Virus record (IMG/VR): IMGVR_UViG_3300046653_000021
Coordinates: 1 to 29,903 of that record
DNA from: a virus
Direction: 5' to 3' (one strand)
Length of the DNA: 29,903 nucleotides
Of this stretch, positions 12,267 to 20,558 are shown in pieces; position 1 is the first letter of the stretch; each line of letters opens with the position of its first letter. The position numbers and the translations under genes were made by a program. The notes under the pieces were generated by a model. It made no database searches. It saw nothing but the letters and a program-made list of their open reading frames with translations, and was not told where the DNA came from.

Positions 12267-13168
12267 TAGGTGAGTCCTTCAATTTCGAGGCTGCAATAGC
12301 TCGACGTCGGGTAGGCGATGTCGATAGAAAAATTGCGGTAAAAACCAAAAACGGTGAGCGGCTCAAAGCCTGCTGCGTCCACGCCCAGCCAGGCGCACGG
12401 CGTGGCGCGCAAATCCGCCAGAACGCGCTGCACTTTGTTGAGCTGGCCGTTGTCCAGAGAGAGGTTCGCCGTCATGCGCTTGCTGTAGGCGAGCTTGGCG
12501 AAGGTGGTGTTGCCCAGGGCGTCGGTGTTCTTTTTGCTGTAGTCGATGATCGACGCGGTGGCGCCGTACTGGGTGTCTCCCATTGTGTAGAAAGTGCCTG
12601 CGGCCAGAATGCCGCACTTAACCGTGCCGGTACCGCTGACGGTGACGGTGATATACGCGTCCACATACGGCGGCAGGTTGGTCAGCACCACATCTGCCTT
12701 CTGCACATAGGGTTCAAAGTAGTACTGGTACCAATCGGCGATGATGGTGCCGTCCAGCGGCTGGCTGTAGGTGTACACAATGTTGCCGGCCAGCGCGTCG
12801 CGCACCGTCACATCCACCTGCGTGCCCTCCATACCGAACAACGCCAGGCTGTTGACGTATCCAGGGTGGATCACCACCGTCAGCGGCGCGGTGCTCACCG
12901 TCTGCGTGCCCACCAGGCTGTCGAACATGGCGTATTTGTTGGTGGGGCCAACGTCCAACCAATGCGGCGTGGTGAGCAGTGCCGACGCGTCTGGCGATGT
13001 GGCGTCCACGCCCGCGATCAGGCACTGATAGACGCGCTGCGTGCTGGTCAGGATCACGAACGCACCCAATGTGTACGAGGTGGCGCTGGCCCAGGCGCTG
13101 TAGGTTTCGGTGGCCGTGGTGCTGTAGAGCGCCGAGCTGTCGATCACAATGGGCTTGACAACCTTCAT
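12266..13168 (-). CDS. Tail-tip / distal tail protein with carbohydrate-binding-like segment
   Basis: 300 residues, starting in an ATGA overlap with the tape measure stop. Residues about 24-72 read A-W-A-S-A-T-S-Y-T-L-G-A-F-V, then Y-Q-C-L-I-A-G, then P-H-W-L-D-V-G, the W...Y..G..V....YxC....W pattern of small chitin- or carbohydrate-binding modules. The remainder is beta-rich with a conserved-looking block T-N-K-Y-A-M-F-D-S-L-V-G-T. Directly after the tape measure one expects the distal tail protein or hub, and this is the only candidate of adequate size. Exact role uncertain; attachment to surface glycans is possible. Confidence 0.65.
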   Translation of the reverse strand: MKVVKPIVIDSSALYSTTATETYSAWASATSYTLGAFVILTSTQRVYQCLIAGVDATSPDASALLTTPHWLDVGPTNKYAMFDSLVGTQTVSTAPLTVVIHPGYVNSLALFGMEGTQVDVTVRDALAGNIVYTYSQPLDGTIIADWYQYYFEPYVQKADVVLTNLPPYVDAYITVTVSGTGTVKCGILAAGTFYTMGDTQYGATASIIDYSKKNTDALGNTTFAKLAYSKRMTANLSLDNGQLNKVQRVLADLRATPCAWLGVDAAGFEPLTVFGFYRNFSIDIAYPTSSYCSLEIEGLT

Positions 13169-16155
13169 ACCACCGTCCTTACGCTCAGGGCATCACCCAG
13201 CGGCACGATGCGGTCCAGGGTTCGATTAGTTTTGGCGGTGTTCGCCACGTTCTGTTCAAAGGCGCGCCGCAGCAGCCGCATCTCCACCAGCAGCTCGGTG
13301 TTGTCTGCACCGCCCGAGCGCAGCATGCTGGCGGTTTGGTCGGCATTGAAGATGCGCGACGGGCCGGTGACTTCGATCTCGGGGCCGTTCTCGCCAACCA
13401 AGCGGATACCACCGCCCCAGTCGCCGCCCGTGGCCATTCCGGAGATTGAGCTGCGGTCGTTTTCAAAGTTGGGGTATTGCTGCGTCACCGCAGCCAGGGC
13501 TGCCTGGGCTTTCACGTCTTCCAGCGAGGATGGGTCTGACAGAACAATGATGTCCATCGGATTCCCGTCCACCAAGAGACTCGCTTCTTCAATGTGACCA
13601 TTGAAATACTCGGTGTAATCAAACTCCACCGCGCGCTTGGCCACACCCATCTTGGCGGCCTCGGCCAGATACATTTGCTCCACCTCGCTGGGTACGCCTT
13701 TGTGCACCAGCGTGCCGCCCATACCACCGCTCTTGACCGAACCATCTGGACCGAATGTGGATTTTTCCTCGCCATGCGGTTTGTAGTCGCTGCCGCCGTT
13801 GAGCGAGAACAGCGCCGAGATGCCGAGCGCCACCCAGCCCAGCGGACCAGCCGATATCCCTGCAGCAATCTCTGAGCCGCCCACCGATGCGCCCTCTGCC
13901 ACCGCGCCGTAGCCCGCATCCATCGCAGCGGCGCTGCCCATCGTCATGCCGGTTTCCGCGCCCGCGCCGGCCAACGTCCCTGCACCGACGCTCGTAGCGC
14001 CCGCTGCAGCCGCCGTGCCGTACGCACCATTTGTAGCCAGCAGCCCATCGATACCGCCACCGGCATAACCAGCATTGGCGGCAATGCTGCCCGCGCCGTT
14101 GGCCAGTGACATCGAGCCGGTGGCCATCGATCCCAGGGCGCTGGCGCCTGACATGAGCGAACTGCCCATGGAAGATGCACCTGCCATCCCCCCAGCGCCA
14201 GATGAGCCACTGCCGCCACCTGTGATCCCCAGGGCGCCGTTGACCATGCCGGTGAGAGCATTGGACACGGGCGACATGATTGCCTGGATGGTGGGCGTGA
14301 GCACCATTTGCTCGAACATCTTGATGAGGTAATCGCGGAACGCCACGAAGATGCTCTTGCCGCTTTCAACCGCGCCTAAAAATGCCTGAGTCAGGCCTGC
14401 GCCGATCTGATCAGACGTTTTTTTCCACTCGGCTGCTGTGTCTTTTGCGTTTTGCAAGATAGCGCCGCGACTCGCCTCGGCTTCGGCGCCACGATACGCG
14501 GCCGCCAGATTTTTTTGTGCGTCTATGAGGTCTTGGCTCAACCCAGCCTCTTCGAGCATCTGTGCCTGATGGTCGGCGGCGACGGCCATTTCTTCGAGCC
14601 GCGCAATCTTGATCTCTACGATCTGTTCCTTGGTCAGGAACATCATGTCGTTGTTGTCGCGTGTCTTGCTGGTTTCGTCGTTCAGCTTGTCGATCTTGGT
14701 CTGGATCGCCACGGCGGATTTGTAGTTCTCGTCCGTGTCCTGCTTTTGCTCTTCGATCTGTCTTGTCAACGCGTCGTTTTCGGCGATGCGAGCACGGGTC
14801 GCGGCCTCCATGGTGGCCGTGAGGGTGATCTTGCCGCTGGCAAGGTCTTGCGTGAGCTTCAGGTCTTCCTGCTGAGCGAGTGTCAGCTTGTAGCCATAGT
14901 CGAGCTCAGCCTGCAATTTTTCAGTGATGTTCTCGATAGAGACGGCATAGTCCAAACCCGCCTTGGCGGCCTGGTCGGCAACTTCCTTGGCTTTTGCCAT
15001 CGACTCAGAGTGGTAATCGAGCTGCGCTCTATCATCCCCAACCGCAACACCCACCGCCTGCACGTTGGCGATGCGGTCGCGCAGTTGCTGCCCCAAGGTG
15101 CTTTCGCCCCAGGTCTTGTCGAGCGTGGCGTGGAAGTCCTCGGTCATCTGCTGCTGAGCTATCGTCGTGGTACGGTAGGTTTCAGCCGCGCCTGCAAAAT
15201 CACCATGGATGACTTTGTTGATGACGGTGGAGATTCCGTCGAACTGCAGCATGGCGGACGCCGCCATAAAGCCGATGCTCGACCCCACGGTAATGATCAC
15301 ATCCTTCAGGCCGCTGAACGCGTCCATCACATAGGTGGCGCCTACGATGGCCGTGCGCGTCCAGTCGGCAATGGAGCCGTCGGCAGAGAGCTTTTTTATC
15401 TCTTCACGCAGCCCACCGGTATCGTTGACCATGCCCAGCGTGGCGGTCGCGGCTTCCTGCAGCGCAGGCAGCATGCCCAGCGACAATTCCTTCTTCCAGG
15501 CGTCGCCGCTGGCCTGCAAGCGCTTCATATCCACCTCAAACTGGCGCGCTTGCGTGGCCTGTTCTTCTGTGACCTTGGCATGCAGTTCACCCACATCGGC
15601 CAGCTCTTGCAGGAACGGCAGCGCTTGCGCTCCCGACTTACCCAGCAGCGTCATGGCGACGGCGGATTTGTCAGACCCATCGGCAAACCCGTTCATGGCA
15701 CCGGCCAACGTCACCAATTTTTCGTCGGGCGACAGGGCGTTGAAGTCGTTGAAATTCAGCCCAAGTGCGGCGATCGCTTGGCCCGTGCCCTTGCTCTCTT
15801 CGTTGGCCACGGCCATGTTCTTGGCCAGCTTGTTCATCATTCCGGCGATCTCGTCGCCGGTGGTGCCGGTCAACTTGCCCACCGACACCAAGGCAGAAAA
15901 CTGCTCTACCGAAGCGCCCGTCTGAATCGACAAGTCGTGCAGCGCGGCCACACCGTGCAGCGCGCCTTCCACCATGCCGCGAAACGCCTCAATCGAGGCG
16001 ATACCGGTCAGGCCGATAAACGCGGCCTTTGCAAGACCCACGGCCTCCTCGATCGCAGCCATCGACGTGCCCACCGCAGACTTGGCGTCGTCCATGTCGC
16101 GCTTGAGCTGCGCCATGTCGGCCATCATCTGGATCTCAAGGGTTCCGATGTTCAT
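13165..16155 (-). CDS. Tail tape measure protein
   Basis: 996 residues from ATG 16153-16155, with TAAGGA upstream. It is the longest gene and follows the tail chaperones, as tape measures do. The N-terminus is a charged coiled coil (L-E-I-Q-M-M-A-D-M-A-Q-L-K-R-D-M-D), followed by Ala/Gly-rich hydrophobic helices, long coiled coils (about 380-580), a Gly/Ser/Ala/Met-rich low-complexity part (about 650-780) and a compact C-terminal domain. About 1,000 residues corresponds to a tail of roughly 150 nm by the usual length rule, consistent with a siphovirus. No lytic transglycosylase or peptidase motif is evident. Confidence 0.9.
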   Translation of the reverse strand: MNIGTLEIQMMADMAQLKRDMDDAKSAVGTSMAAIEEAVGLAKAAFIGLTGIASIEAFRGMVEGALHGVAALHDLSIQTGASVEQFSALVSVGKLTGTTGDEIAGMMNKLAKNMAVANEESKGTGQAIAALGLNFNDFNALSPDEKLVTLAGAMNGFADGSDKSAVAMTLLGKSGAQALPFLQELADVGELHAKVTEEQATQARQFEVDMKRLQASGDAWKKELSLGMLPALQEAATATLGMVNDTGGLREEIKKLSADGSIADWTRTAIVGATYVMDAFSGLKDVIITVGSSIGFMAASAMLQFDGISTVINKVIHGDFAGAAETYRTTTIAQQQMTEDFHATLDKTWGESTLGQQLRDRIANVQAVGVAVGDDRAQLDYHSESMAKAKEVADQAAKAGLDYAVSIENITEKLQAELDYGYKLTLAQQEDLKLTQDLASGKITLTATMEAATRARIAENDALTRQIEEQKQDTDENYKSAVAIQTKIDKLNDETSKTRDNNDMMFLTKEQIVEIKIARLEEMAVAADHQAQMLEEAGLSQDLIDAQKNLAAAYRGAEAEASRGAILQNAKDTAAEWKKTSDQIGAGLTQAFLGAVESGKSIFVAFRDYLIKMFEQMVLTPTIQAIMSPVSNALTGMVNGALGITGGGSGSSGAGGMAGASSMGSSLMSGASALGSMATGSMSLANGAGSIAANAGYAGGGIDGLLATNGAYGTAAAAGATSVGAGTLAGAGAETGMTMGSAAAMDAGYGAVAEGASVGGSEIAAGISAGPLGWVALGISALFSLNGGSDYKPHGEEKSTFGPDGSVKSGGMGGTLVHKGVPSEVEQMYLAEAAKMGVAKRAVEFDYTEYFNGHIEEASLLVDGNPMDIIVLSDPSSLEDVKAQAALAAVTQQYPNFENDRSSISGMATGGDWGGGIRLVGENGPEIEVTGPSRIFNADQTASMLRSGGADNTELLVEMRLLRRAFEQNVANTAKTNRTLDRIVPLGDALSVRTVV

Positions 16156-16165
16156 TCTGTGGTCC

Positions 16166-16510
16166 TTACGTCTGGCTCTGGCGCCGCTGCTTGGCCGCAG
16201 CAACTGCGGCCTGGTTGTCCAGCGCTTTCAAGGTGTCAAGTTCCCAACTTGTGAGCCGGGCGCTGTGGTTGCTTTGCCAGGCAGCAATCTCGGCCTGGCT
16301 GATGCCTTCAAAGCCGTTGCTGCTGGCGCGGCCCAGGCTGTTGAAAATGGCCCACAGGTATTCGGTGTGGGCCGGGCAGGTGTTGTCTAACTGGGGGGCG
16401 CGCTGGCCGGTGTTGGCGGCCAGGCGCTGCAAGTGGGTGCGCAGAGTGGCACCGTCACCCTGGGGCGTGTCGAGCTCGAACTCGACACGCGCAAACTCCG
16501 TCAGGCTTTT
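16166..16510 (-). CDS. Tail assembly chaperone extension (GT-like, reached by -1 frameshift)
   Basis: This frame has no credible start of its own. An ATG exists at 16657, but the residues it would add are an Arg-rich shadow of the previous gene. From 16510 on it is protein-like: S-L-T-E-F-A-R-V-E-F-E-L-D, then E-Y-L-W-A-I-F-N-S-L-G-R, then L-T-S-W-E-L-D-T-L-K-A-L-D. It lies in the -1 frame relative to the gene ending at 16501, and overlaps it. A run of four A (16507-16510, coding strand) directly before the stop allows tRNA-Lys to slip. This is the G/GT arrangement of lambda-like tails. Confidence 0.6.
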   Translation of the reverse strand, partial: KSLTEFARVEFELDTPQGDGATLRTHLQRLAANTGQRAPQLDNTCPAHTEYLWAIFNSLGRASSNGFEGISQAEIAAWQSNHSARLTSWELDTLKALDNQAAVAAAKQRRQSQT

Positions 16511-16920
16511 GCGGAGCTGCTGATAAAACGCTCGGCTTCGTCCAGCGCTTTCTTGACTTGGGCGCGCACCCACTGGCGCTTGGTGTCGGTGTACAGGGCG
16601 CGGGCTGCGTCGGCGCTGTAGGCCAGCACGGCGCCGGCTTGCGTCATACCTGACCAACCCGCAGTGCAGGCCACCAGGAAGTCGGTTTCGGCGTCGACGT
16701 CTTCCAACGGGTCCGTCACGCTGATCTTGCCGTTGCGCTGGAACTCGGCGCGCAACTTGCGCGCGCGGTCCATCTGAATTTTCTTGCGCGCCGGATGCTC
16801 GGGGCCCAGCAACTCGATGACGGCGGCGGTGGGTGCGCCCGTGGCGGGGTTCTTCAGGGTTACGCTGGACGTCTGTATGTCTTCAAATTGGTCGAGGTCA
16901 AAGGTTTCGATGGGTGTCAT
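16501..16920 (-). CDS. Tail assembly chaperone (G-like)
   Basis: 139 residues from ATG 16918-16920. The protein begins I-E-T-F-D-L-D-Q-F-E-D, contains a G-A-P-T-A-A-V-I-E-L-L-G-P-E-H-P-A-R strand-turn and a long C-terminal helix. It stands between the major tail protein and the tape measure, the standard place of the tail assembly chaperone that coats the tape measure before tube assembly. A fraction of ribosomes may shift near its stop to make the longer product. Assigned by position and size rather than by a strict motif. Confidence 0.7.
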   Translation of the reverse strand: MTPIETFDLDQFEDIQTSSVTLKNPATGAPTAAVIELLGPEHPARKKIQMDRARKLRAEFQRNGKISVTDPLEDVDAETDFLVACTAGWSGMTQAGAVLAYSADAARALYTDTKRQWVRAQVKKALDEAERFISSSAKA

Positions 16921-17018
16921 GGTGTAGCTTTCGCGGGAGGTCAATAAATGCCCGTGCCCCGCCGCCTGCTCCCCCGCGAAAGGGAGACAAGCGGCAGGGT
17001 CGGTGCGCGGCTGAGTGC

Positions 17019-18230
17019 TTACGCTTGCGCGTCTTGCACCGAAATCGTGGTGGCTTCGGTGGCGATACCGGCACCGCCGTTTTTGTTGAAAAGCGCCTGA
17101 AACGGAATGGTTTGCACCAGGCCGCCCTGGCCGTCGTTCTTGGCAGCGCCGCCGAGCTTGATGCGCGGTAGGCTGAAGGCCAAGAAGTCGCTGGCCGCCG
17201 TGTTGTCGGCCGTAAACACGGCGTACAAATCGATTTCGGTTTCGTTTAAGAACGCGTCGCGCAACGTCGTGTCCAAAAAGTAGGCCGTCATCTGACCGGT
17301 GGTGTTGACCGTGCCGGCGAACAGCGCGGGCACCTGGTTGGAGCCCACCACGGGGTCGCCAGTGAAGCCGGGGTCGATATTGAGCGTCAGGCCCGTGAGG
17401 ATGGCCACCGTGGTGCCGTTGACGCGCACGATGCCGTTGACGCTGGCCAGTGAGCCGGTGGTGGTGACAGCCGTCGGCGTGGTGAAGTACTGCGCCGACG
17501 CCGTGGTGACGTTTTGCCCCATGAAGTCCATCGCCACCGTCGCCATGCCGGTGGGCGGTAGGCTCAGCGCGATCTTGTCAACCTTGCAGCCGCTGAAGGT
17601 TTCAGACTGCACCAGGTCAGAGTAAAAATGTTCAATGCTGAACGACAGGTCGGTGTGTCCAGACGTCGGTACAAAGGTCTTTTTGCCCTGCACCGTGACC
17701 GTGGCGCCGGTGATGGGGCCTTCTGCCACCAGGGCGGAGGCATTGACCACCATCACGGTGGCCACGAGCGCGGTGAGTGCTGTGACCATCACGTTCTTGT
17801 TCACATTGGCGGCATTGAAAGTGCCCGCCGACAGACGCAGCACGTCGCCCACCTTGACGCCGTCGGTCAAATACGAGCCGGCGGCGCGCGTGAGGGTGTA
17901 GGTGGGGCCGGCGCCTGCGATGGTGATGCTGGCGCCCGCGATGGCGGTGACGGCGGCGAAGGGCCGCTTCATGGCAGCCGCGAAAAAGTCGGAATAGGTT
18001 TTGCAGCTCAGCTCGCCATTGATGCTGCCCTTGACGCGGCGCACGCCGTGGCGGAAATCGGCGATCTGCAGATCGGTGCGGATTTCATTGGACTGGTACG
18101 TGTCCTTTTTCAGATCAAGGCTGGATTGCACGCGGCGCAGCGCCTGGGCGGCGGAGGCAGCGGGCAATGTGCCAAAGATGGTTTCGACCTTGTAGGCTAC
18201 TTGTTTGAACAGACCGGCGGCTAACGTCAT
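17019..18230 (-). CDS. Major tail (tube) protein
   Basis: 403 residues from ATG 18228-18230, with AAGGAG eight bases upstream. The N-terminal part (Q-V-A-Y-K-V-E-T-I-F-G-T, then D-L-K-K-D-T-Y-Q-S-N-E-I-R-T-D) is the typical opening of a phage tail tube family in which a double beta-sandwich stacks into the tube. Middle and C-terminal parts are beta-rich with many Thr and Val, and probably include an Ig-like decoration since the protein is longer than minimal tube proteins. The gene is preceded by terminator-like hairpins, so it may have its own transcript or a processed 5' end. Confidence 0.82.
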   Translation of the reverse strand: MTLAAGLFKQVAYKVETIFGTLPAASAAQALRRVQSSLDLKKDTYQSNEIRTDLQIADFRHGVRRVKGSINGELSCKTYSDFFAAAMKRPFAAVTAIAGASITIAGAGPTYTLTRAAGSYLTDGVKVGDVLRLSAGTFNAANVNKNVMVTALTALVATVMVVNASALVAEGPITGATVTVQGKKTFVPTSGHTDLSFSIEHFYSDLVQSETFSGCKVDKIALSLPPTGMATVAMDFMGQNVTTASAQYFTTPTAVTTTGSLASVNGIVRVNGTTVAILTGLTLNIDPGFTGDPVVGSNQVPALFAGTVNTTGQMTAYFLDTTLRDAFLNETEIDLYAVFTADNTAASDFLAFSLPRIKLGGAAKNDGQGGLVQTIPFQALFNKNGGAGIATEATTISVQDAQA

Positions 18231-18247
18231 GATGGACTCCTTGAAAC

Positions 18248-18281
18248 AAAAAAAAGCCCACCGGCGGGATGCTCAGCGGGC
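18248..18281 (-). terminator. Terminator-like hairpin just before the major tail protein gene
   Basis: An eight-pair stem (18274-18281 with 18256-18263, two wobbles) is followed on the - strand by eight T (18248-18255). It ends 18 bases before the start codon, leaving just space for the ribosome site. Confidence 0.7.
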
Positions 18282-18304
18282 AGGCTCTTTGGCTTGCGCC
18301 AAAA

Positions 18305-18335
18305 CGGAAAAGCCGCCGTGATCACTCTGGGCGGC
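18305..18335 (-). terminator. Terminator-like hairpin after the tail completion gene
   Basis: On the - strand GCCGCC (18330-18335) pairs with GGCGGC (18312-18317), followed by TTTTCCGTTTT. It lies 28 bases after the stop of the gene ending at 18363. It forms a tandem pair with the hairpin at 18248-18281; 18231-18362 holds no gene. Confidence 0.6.
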
Positions 18336-18362
18336 GGTAAAAAATCGGCTTAAAACGGTGCG

Positions 18363-18764
18363 CTATTGCTCGTAGTGCGTGACCATGAAATCAATGCTCT
18401 GCAGGTACAAGGCCAGTTGGTCGTCACGCAGATCCGGGCCAATGCCGCCGCGCATGATGGAGACCACCTGCACGCCGTCAATAAGGCCGCGCTTGTAGAG
18501 ACAGGCAATACGCACGGCTTCGAGGGTGTTCTTCACATCAAAGTAGTTTTTGCCCATCGCATTCACCTGCACCCGGCTGATGATCAACTGGCGCCCGGCG
18601 GATGCGTCGATCACCGGGTGTTCGTTGCCGCTGATGTATTCATACACGAGCGCGGGCATGACGGTGTTTTGCGGTACGCGGCTGGGGTAGATGCGCGCCG
18701 CCACCTGGGACGCCACACCTGCATCTGACGACAGCAAGGTAAAAATGACTTTTTCAGCTCTCAT
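18363..18764 (-). CDS. Tail completion protein (DUF3168-like)
   Basis: 133 residues, overlapping the previous gene by four bases (ATGA). The pattern L-L-S-S-D-A-G-V, then R-I-Y-P-S-R-V-P-Q-N, then M-P-A-L-V-Y-E-Y-I-S-G, then R-V-Q-V-N-A-M-G is that of the DUF3168 / gp17-like family, which forms the ring joining the head connector to the tail tube. Length is normal. It closes the head-tail connector block and is followed by a terminator-like hairpin. Confidence 0.82.
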   Translation of the reverse strand: MRAEKVIFTLLSSDAGVASQVAARIYPSRVPQNTVMPALVYEYISGNEHPVIDASAGRQLIISRVQVNAMGKNYFDVKNTLEAVRIACLYKRGLIDGVQVVSIMRGGIGPDLRDDQLALYLQSIDFMVTHYEQ

Positions 18765-19261
18765 GACACGGCATCCGCTTCATCTGGCAACTTGTCCAGC
18801 TCTTTGCTGATCTTGTTCGTCAAATAGTCCACCACGGCCAAAAAAGCGGGGCTGTTTTGGACCGCAGCCGCGTCCAACGCCGGGCGCATGAATGGGTGCT
18901 TCTTGGCGCCAGGATGGTCCAGGCTGGCGTACTCCCTGCCACCCAGGGTCAGTGCCTTGCCGTTTTTCGGTTCAATCAAGTGCGCGGCGGTGCCAAACTC
19001 AACCATGTGGGCATAAAACGCCTTGGTATTGCCCACCTTCACCGTGGCTTTGACGACGCCGTTGCGGGCCGACGTCGAGACCCGCAGGCTGCTGGTCAAA
19101 TCGCCGCTGACCGAATGAACTTCGCTTCGGGCTTTTTCCAGCACCGTTTTTTGCCCAGCACGCAAGGCGCCGCGCATGAGCTTGCGCTGAACGTTGTCGG
19201 CCAGCATATCAAGCTGCGCCTGCAGCTCCGACAGGCCTTTGATGGCGATTTCATTGGCCAT
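18761..19261 (-). CDS. HK97 gp10-like head-tail / tail component
   Basis: 166 residues, overlapping the previous gene by 11 bases. The N-terminal A-I-K-G-L-S-E-L-Q-A-Q-L-D, then R-G-A-L-R-A-G-Q-K, and the block Y-A-H-M-V-E-F-G-T, followed by H-P-F-M-R-P-A-L-D, are the standard signature of the HK97 gp10 family. These proteins act at the neck or in tail-to-head joining. Good match in length and order. Confidence 0.88.
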   Translation of the reverse strand: MANEIAIKGLSELQAQLDMLADNVQRKLMRGALRAGQKTVLEKARSEVHSVSGDLTSSLRVSTSARNGVVKATVKVGNTKAFYAHMVEFGTAAHLIEPKNGKALTLGGREYASLDHPGAKKHPFMRPALDAAAVQNSPAFLAVVDYLTNKISKELDKLPDEADAVS

Positions 19262-19607
19262 CGTTCAACCCCTCAGAACACAGCAGCGTGACCATGCGGT
19301 TGCGCTCGCTCTCGTTCATGCTGGCGCCGATGTCAAAGTAGCGGGTAATACCGCCGCCGGTGTACACGGCGCGGTAGCTTCCCACCTTGCGCACGTCGGA
19401 CAAAAACGACTGGTAGCGCACCACGATCTGGTGGCTGGTCATGTTGTAGATCGATTGGCTGCGGGCCAGTTGCTGGCCATACAAAACCTGCAGATCAGCC
19501 CAGCAAACCGCCAGATCGGTCCAGGCGAGCACCGGCTGGCCGAAGCCGTCCACGGTGGTGCTGCGCTGCTGGATCGTGATGCGCTTGCGAAGGTTGCCTG
19601 CTTGCAT
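19251..19607 (-). CDS. Head closure / head-tail adaptor protein (SPP1 gp16-like)
   Basis: 118 residues from ATG 19605-19607. M-Q-A-G-N-L-R-K-R-I-T-I-Q, then D-G-F-G-Q-P-V-L-A-W, then C-W-A-D-L, and S-H-Q-I-V-V-R-Y form the usual layout of the small beta-barrel head closure proteins. It stacks below the portal adaptor to close the filled head. It begins just after the stop of the preceding connector gene. Confidence 0.88.
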   Translation of the reverse strand: MQAGNLRKRITIQQRSTTVDGFGQPVLAWTDLAVCWADLQVLYGQQLARSQSIYNMTSHQIVVRYQSFLSDVRKVGSYRAVYTGGGITRYFDIGASMNESERNRMVTLLCSEGLNDGQ

Positions 19608-19609
19608 GG

Positions 19610-20287
19610 TCAGAAGCTCTGAACGCGGTAGGTGGACAGCAACCCGTCAATAAACGGCATGTCGACGGCAACGATGCCGCGGCCCGTCAGAATCGACTCG
19701 CGGTTTTCGTACATGGCGCCCACCTGCAGCTTGATCCAGCTTTTGATGCTCTCAGGCACCGCCGCTGCCGCACCAAAGCCACAGGTAAATTGCACGGTGA
19801 CAGCGTTGATCTCGTTGCGCGTGGCGGGCCAGGTGGTGCCATAGGCGGGCACCACGCGGGCGGGCTCGGTGACGATATCCACCTTGTACTGGTTTGAGGC
19901 CAATGTCTGCGTGGCGCCGTCGCTGTCGGTGTAGCTCACCGAGTCCACTGTTTGAATGGGGTCGTGCGCCAGGAATATCTCGAACCCGGTGCGCCCTTCG
20001 GCACGCAAGCTGGTCAGCGGGCCTGGGCTGTTTCCCCACTGCGGACCATACCAGTTGGCAGAACCCACGTTTTGCCCCGGTGCGGGGAACTGGTCCAGCA
20101 CCAGTTTCCACACCTGGGTGATCAATGCACGCCGCGTGATGGTCTCAACCACCTGGCGCGCTGCGACGATGAGGGCACTGATGAGTGTGTCGTCATCGGT
20201 CATGCCGGTTTCCACACGCAGGTGGAGTTTGGCCTCGGCCAAAGATACCGGCTCAGACGCGGGTGGTGTGACCAATACGAAGGGCAT
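19610..20287 (-). CDS. Head-tail connector (HK97 gp6-like)
   Basis: 225 residues, coupled to the preceding small gene by TAATG. The opening E-P-V-S-L-A-E-A-K-L-H-L-R-V and D-D-T-L-I-S-A-L-I-V-A-A-R form the helical core of gp6-type connectors, which form a ring under the portal. The C-terminal half is longer than minimal family members. Strong assignment from sequence and order. Confidence 0.88.
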   Translation of the reverse strand: MPFVLVTPPASEPVSLAEAKLHLRVETGMTDDDTLISALIVAARQVVETITRRALITQVWKLVLDQFPAPGQNVGSANWYGPQWGNSPGPLTSLRAEGRTGFEIFLAHDPIQTVDSVSYTDSDGATQTLASNQYKVDIVTEPARVVPAYGTTWPATRNEINAVTVQFTCGFGAAAAVPESIKSWIKLQVGAMYENRESILTGRGIVAVDMPFIDGLLSTYRVQSF

Positions 20288-20475
20288 TATTTGACCTCGG
20301 GTGCACCGTCAAGGGCGCGGTTTTCGGCTACAGGGTCGAGTGCCTTTTCAAGCACCTCGACGCTGGGCACGGCAAAGCCCTGCGCGATGGCGTCGCACGC
20401 CACCTGGTCATCGACCTCGATGTGATCGCCGGCCTTGTGGGCATCAAAGTCCACGACTACGTGAATGGTTCGCAT
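20287..20475 (-). CDS. Small structural-module protein, unknown
   Basis: 62 residues from ATG 20473-20475, with GGAG upstream. The first half is beta-like (I-H-V-V-V-D-F-D-A-H-K-A-G-D-H-I-E-V), the second acidic (E-V-L-E-K-A-L-D). Small genes at this point, between capsid and connector, occur in many HK97-type phages and may be head-associated. No family recognised. It starts 25 bases after a terminator and is coupled by TAATG to the connector gene. Confidence 0.6.
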   Translation of the reverse strand: MRTIHVVVDFDAHKAGDHIEVDDQVACDAIAQGFAVPSVEVLEKALDPVAENRALDGAPEVK

Positions 20476-20499
20476 GGGTGCGCTCCAAAAAGTTAGGAT

Positions 20500-20528
20500 A
20501 AAAAAAGCCCCGGTGTTTGGCCGGGGCT
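20500..20528 (-). terminator. Rho-independent terminator after the major capsid gene
   Basis: AGCCCCGG (20521-20528 on the - strand) pairs perfectly with CCGGGGCT (20506-20513) around a seven-base loop, followed by seven T. It lies 30 bases after the capsid stop and would limit read-through into connector genes, giving high capsid and low connector expression. Confidence 0.85.
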
Positions 20529-20558
20529 GTGAAGGCAACGTTCCTATCGAAGAAACAA

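Noticed and set aside
12182-13597. 471-codon open frame on the + strand
   Set aside because: Antisense to three tail genes with good overlaps and ribosome sites; Arg/His-rich composition of a shadow frame.
14452-16254. 600-codon open frame on the + strand
   Set aside because: It is antisense to the tape measure gene; long shadows are expected in GC-rich DNA and the His/Arg/Gly-rich translation is not protein-like.
16921-17018. Hairpin between major tail protein and chaperone as terminator
   Set aside because: GC-rich pairing is possible but there is no T-run on either strand, so I do not call it a terminator.
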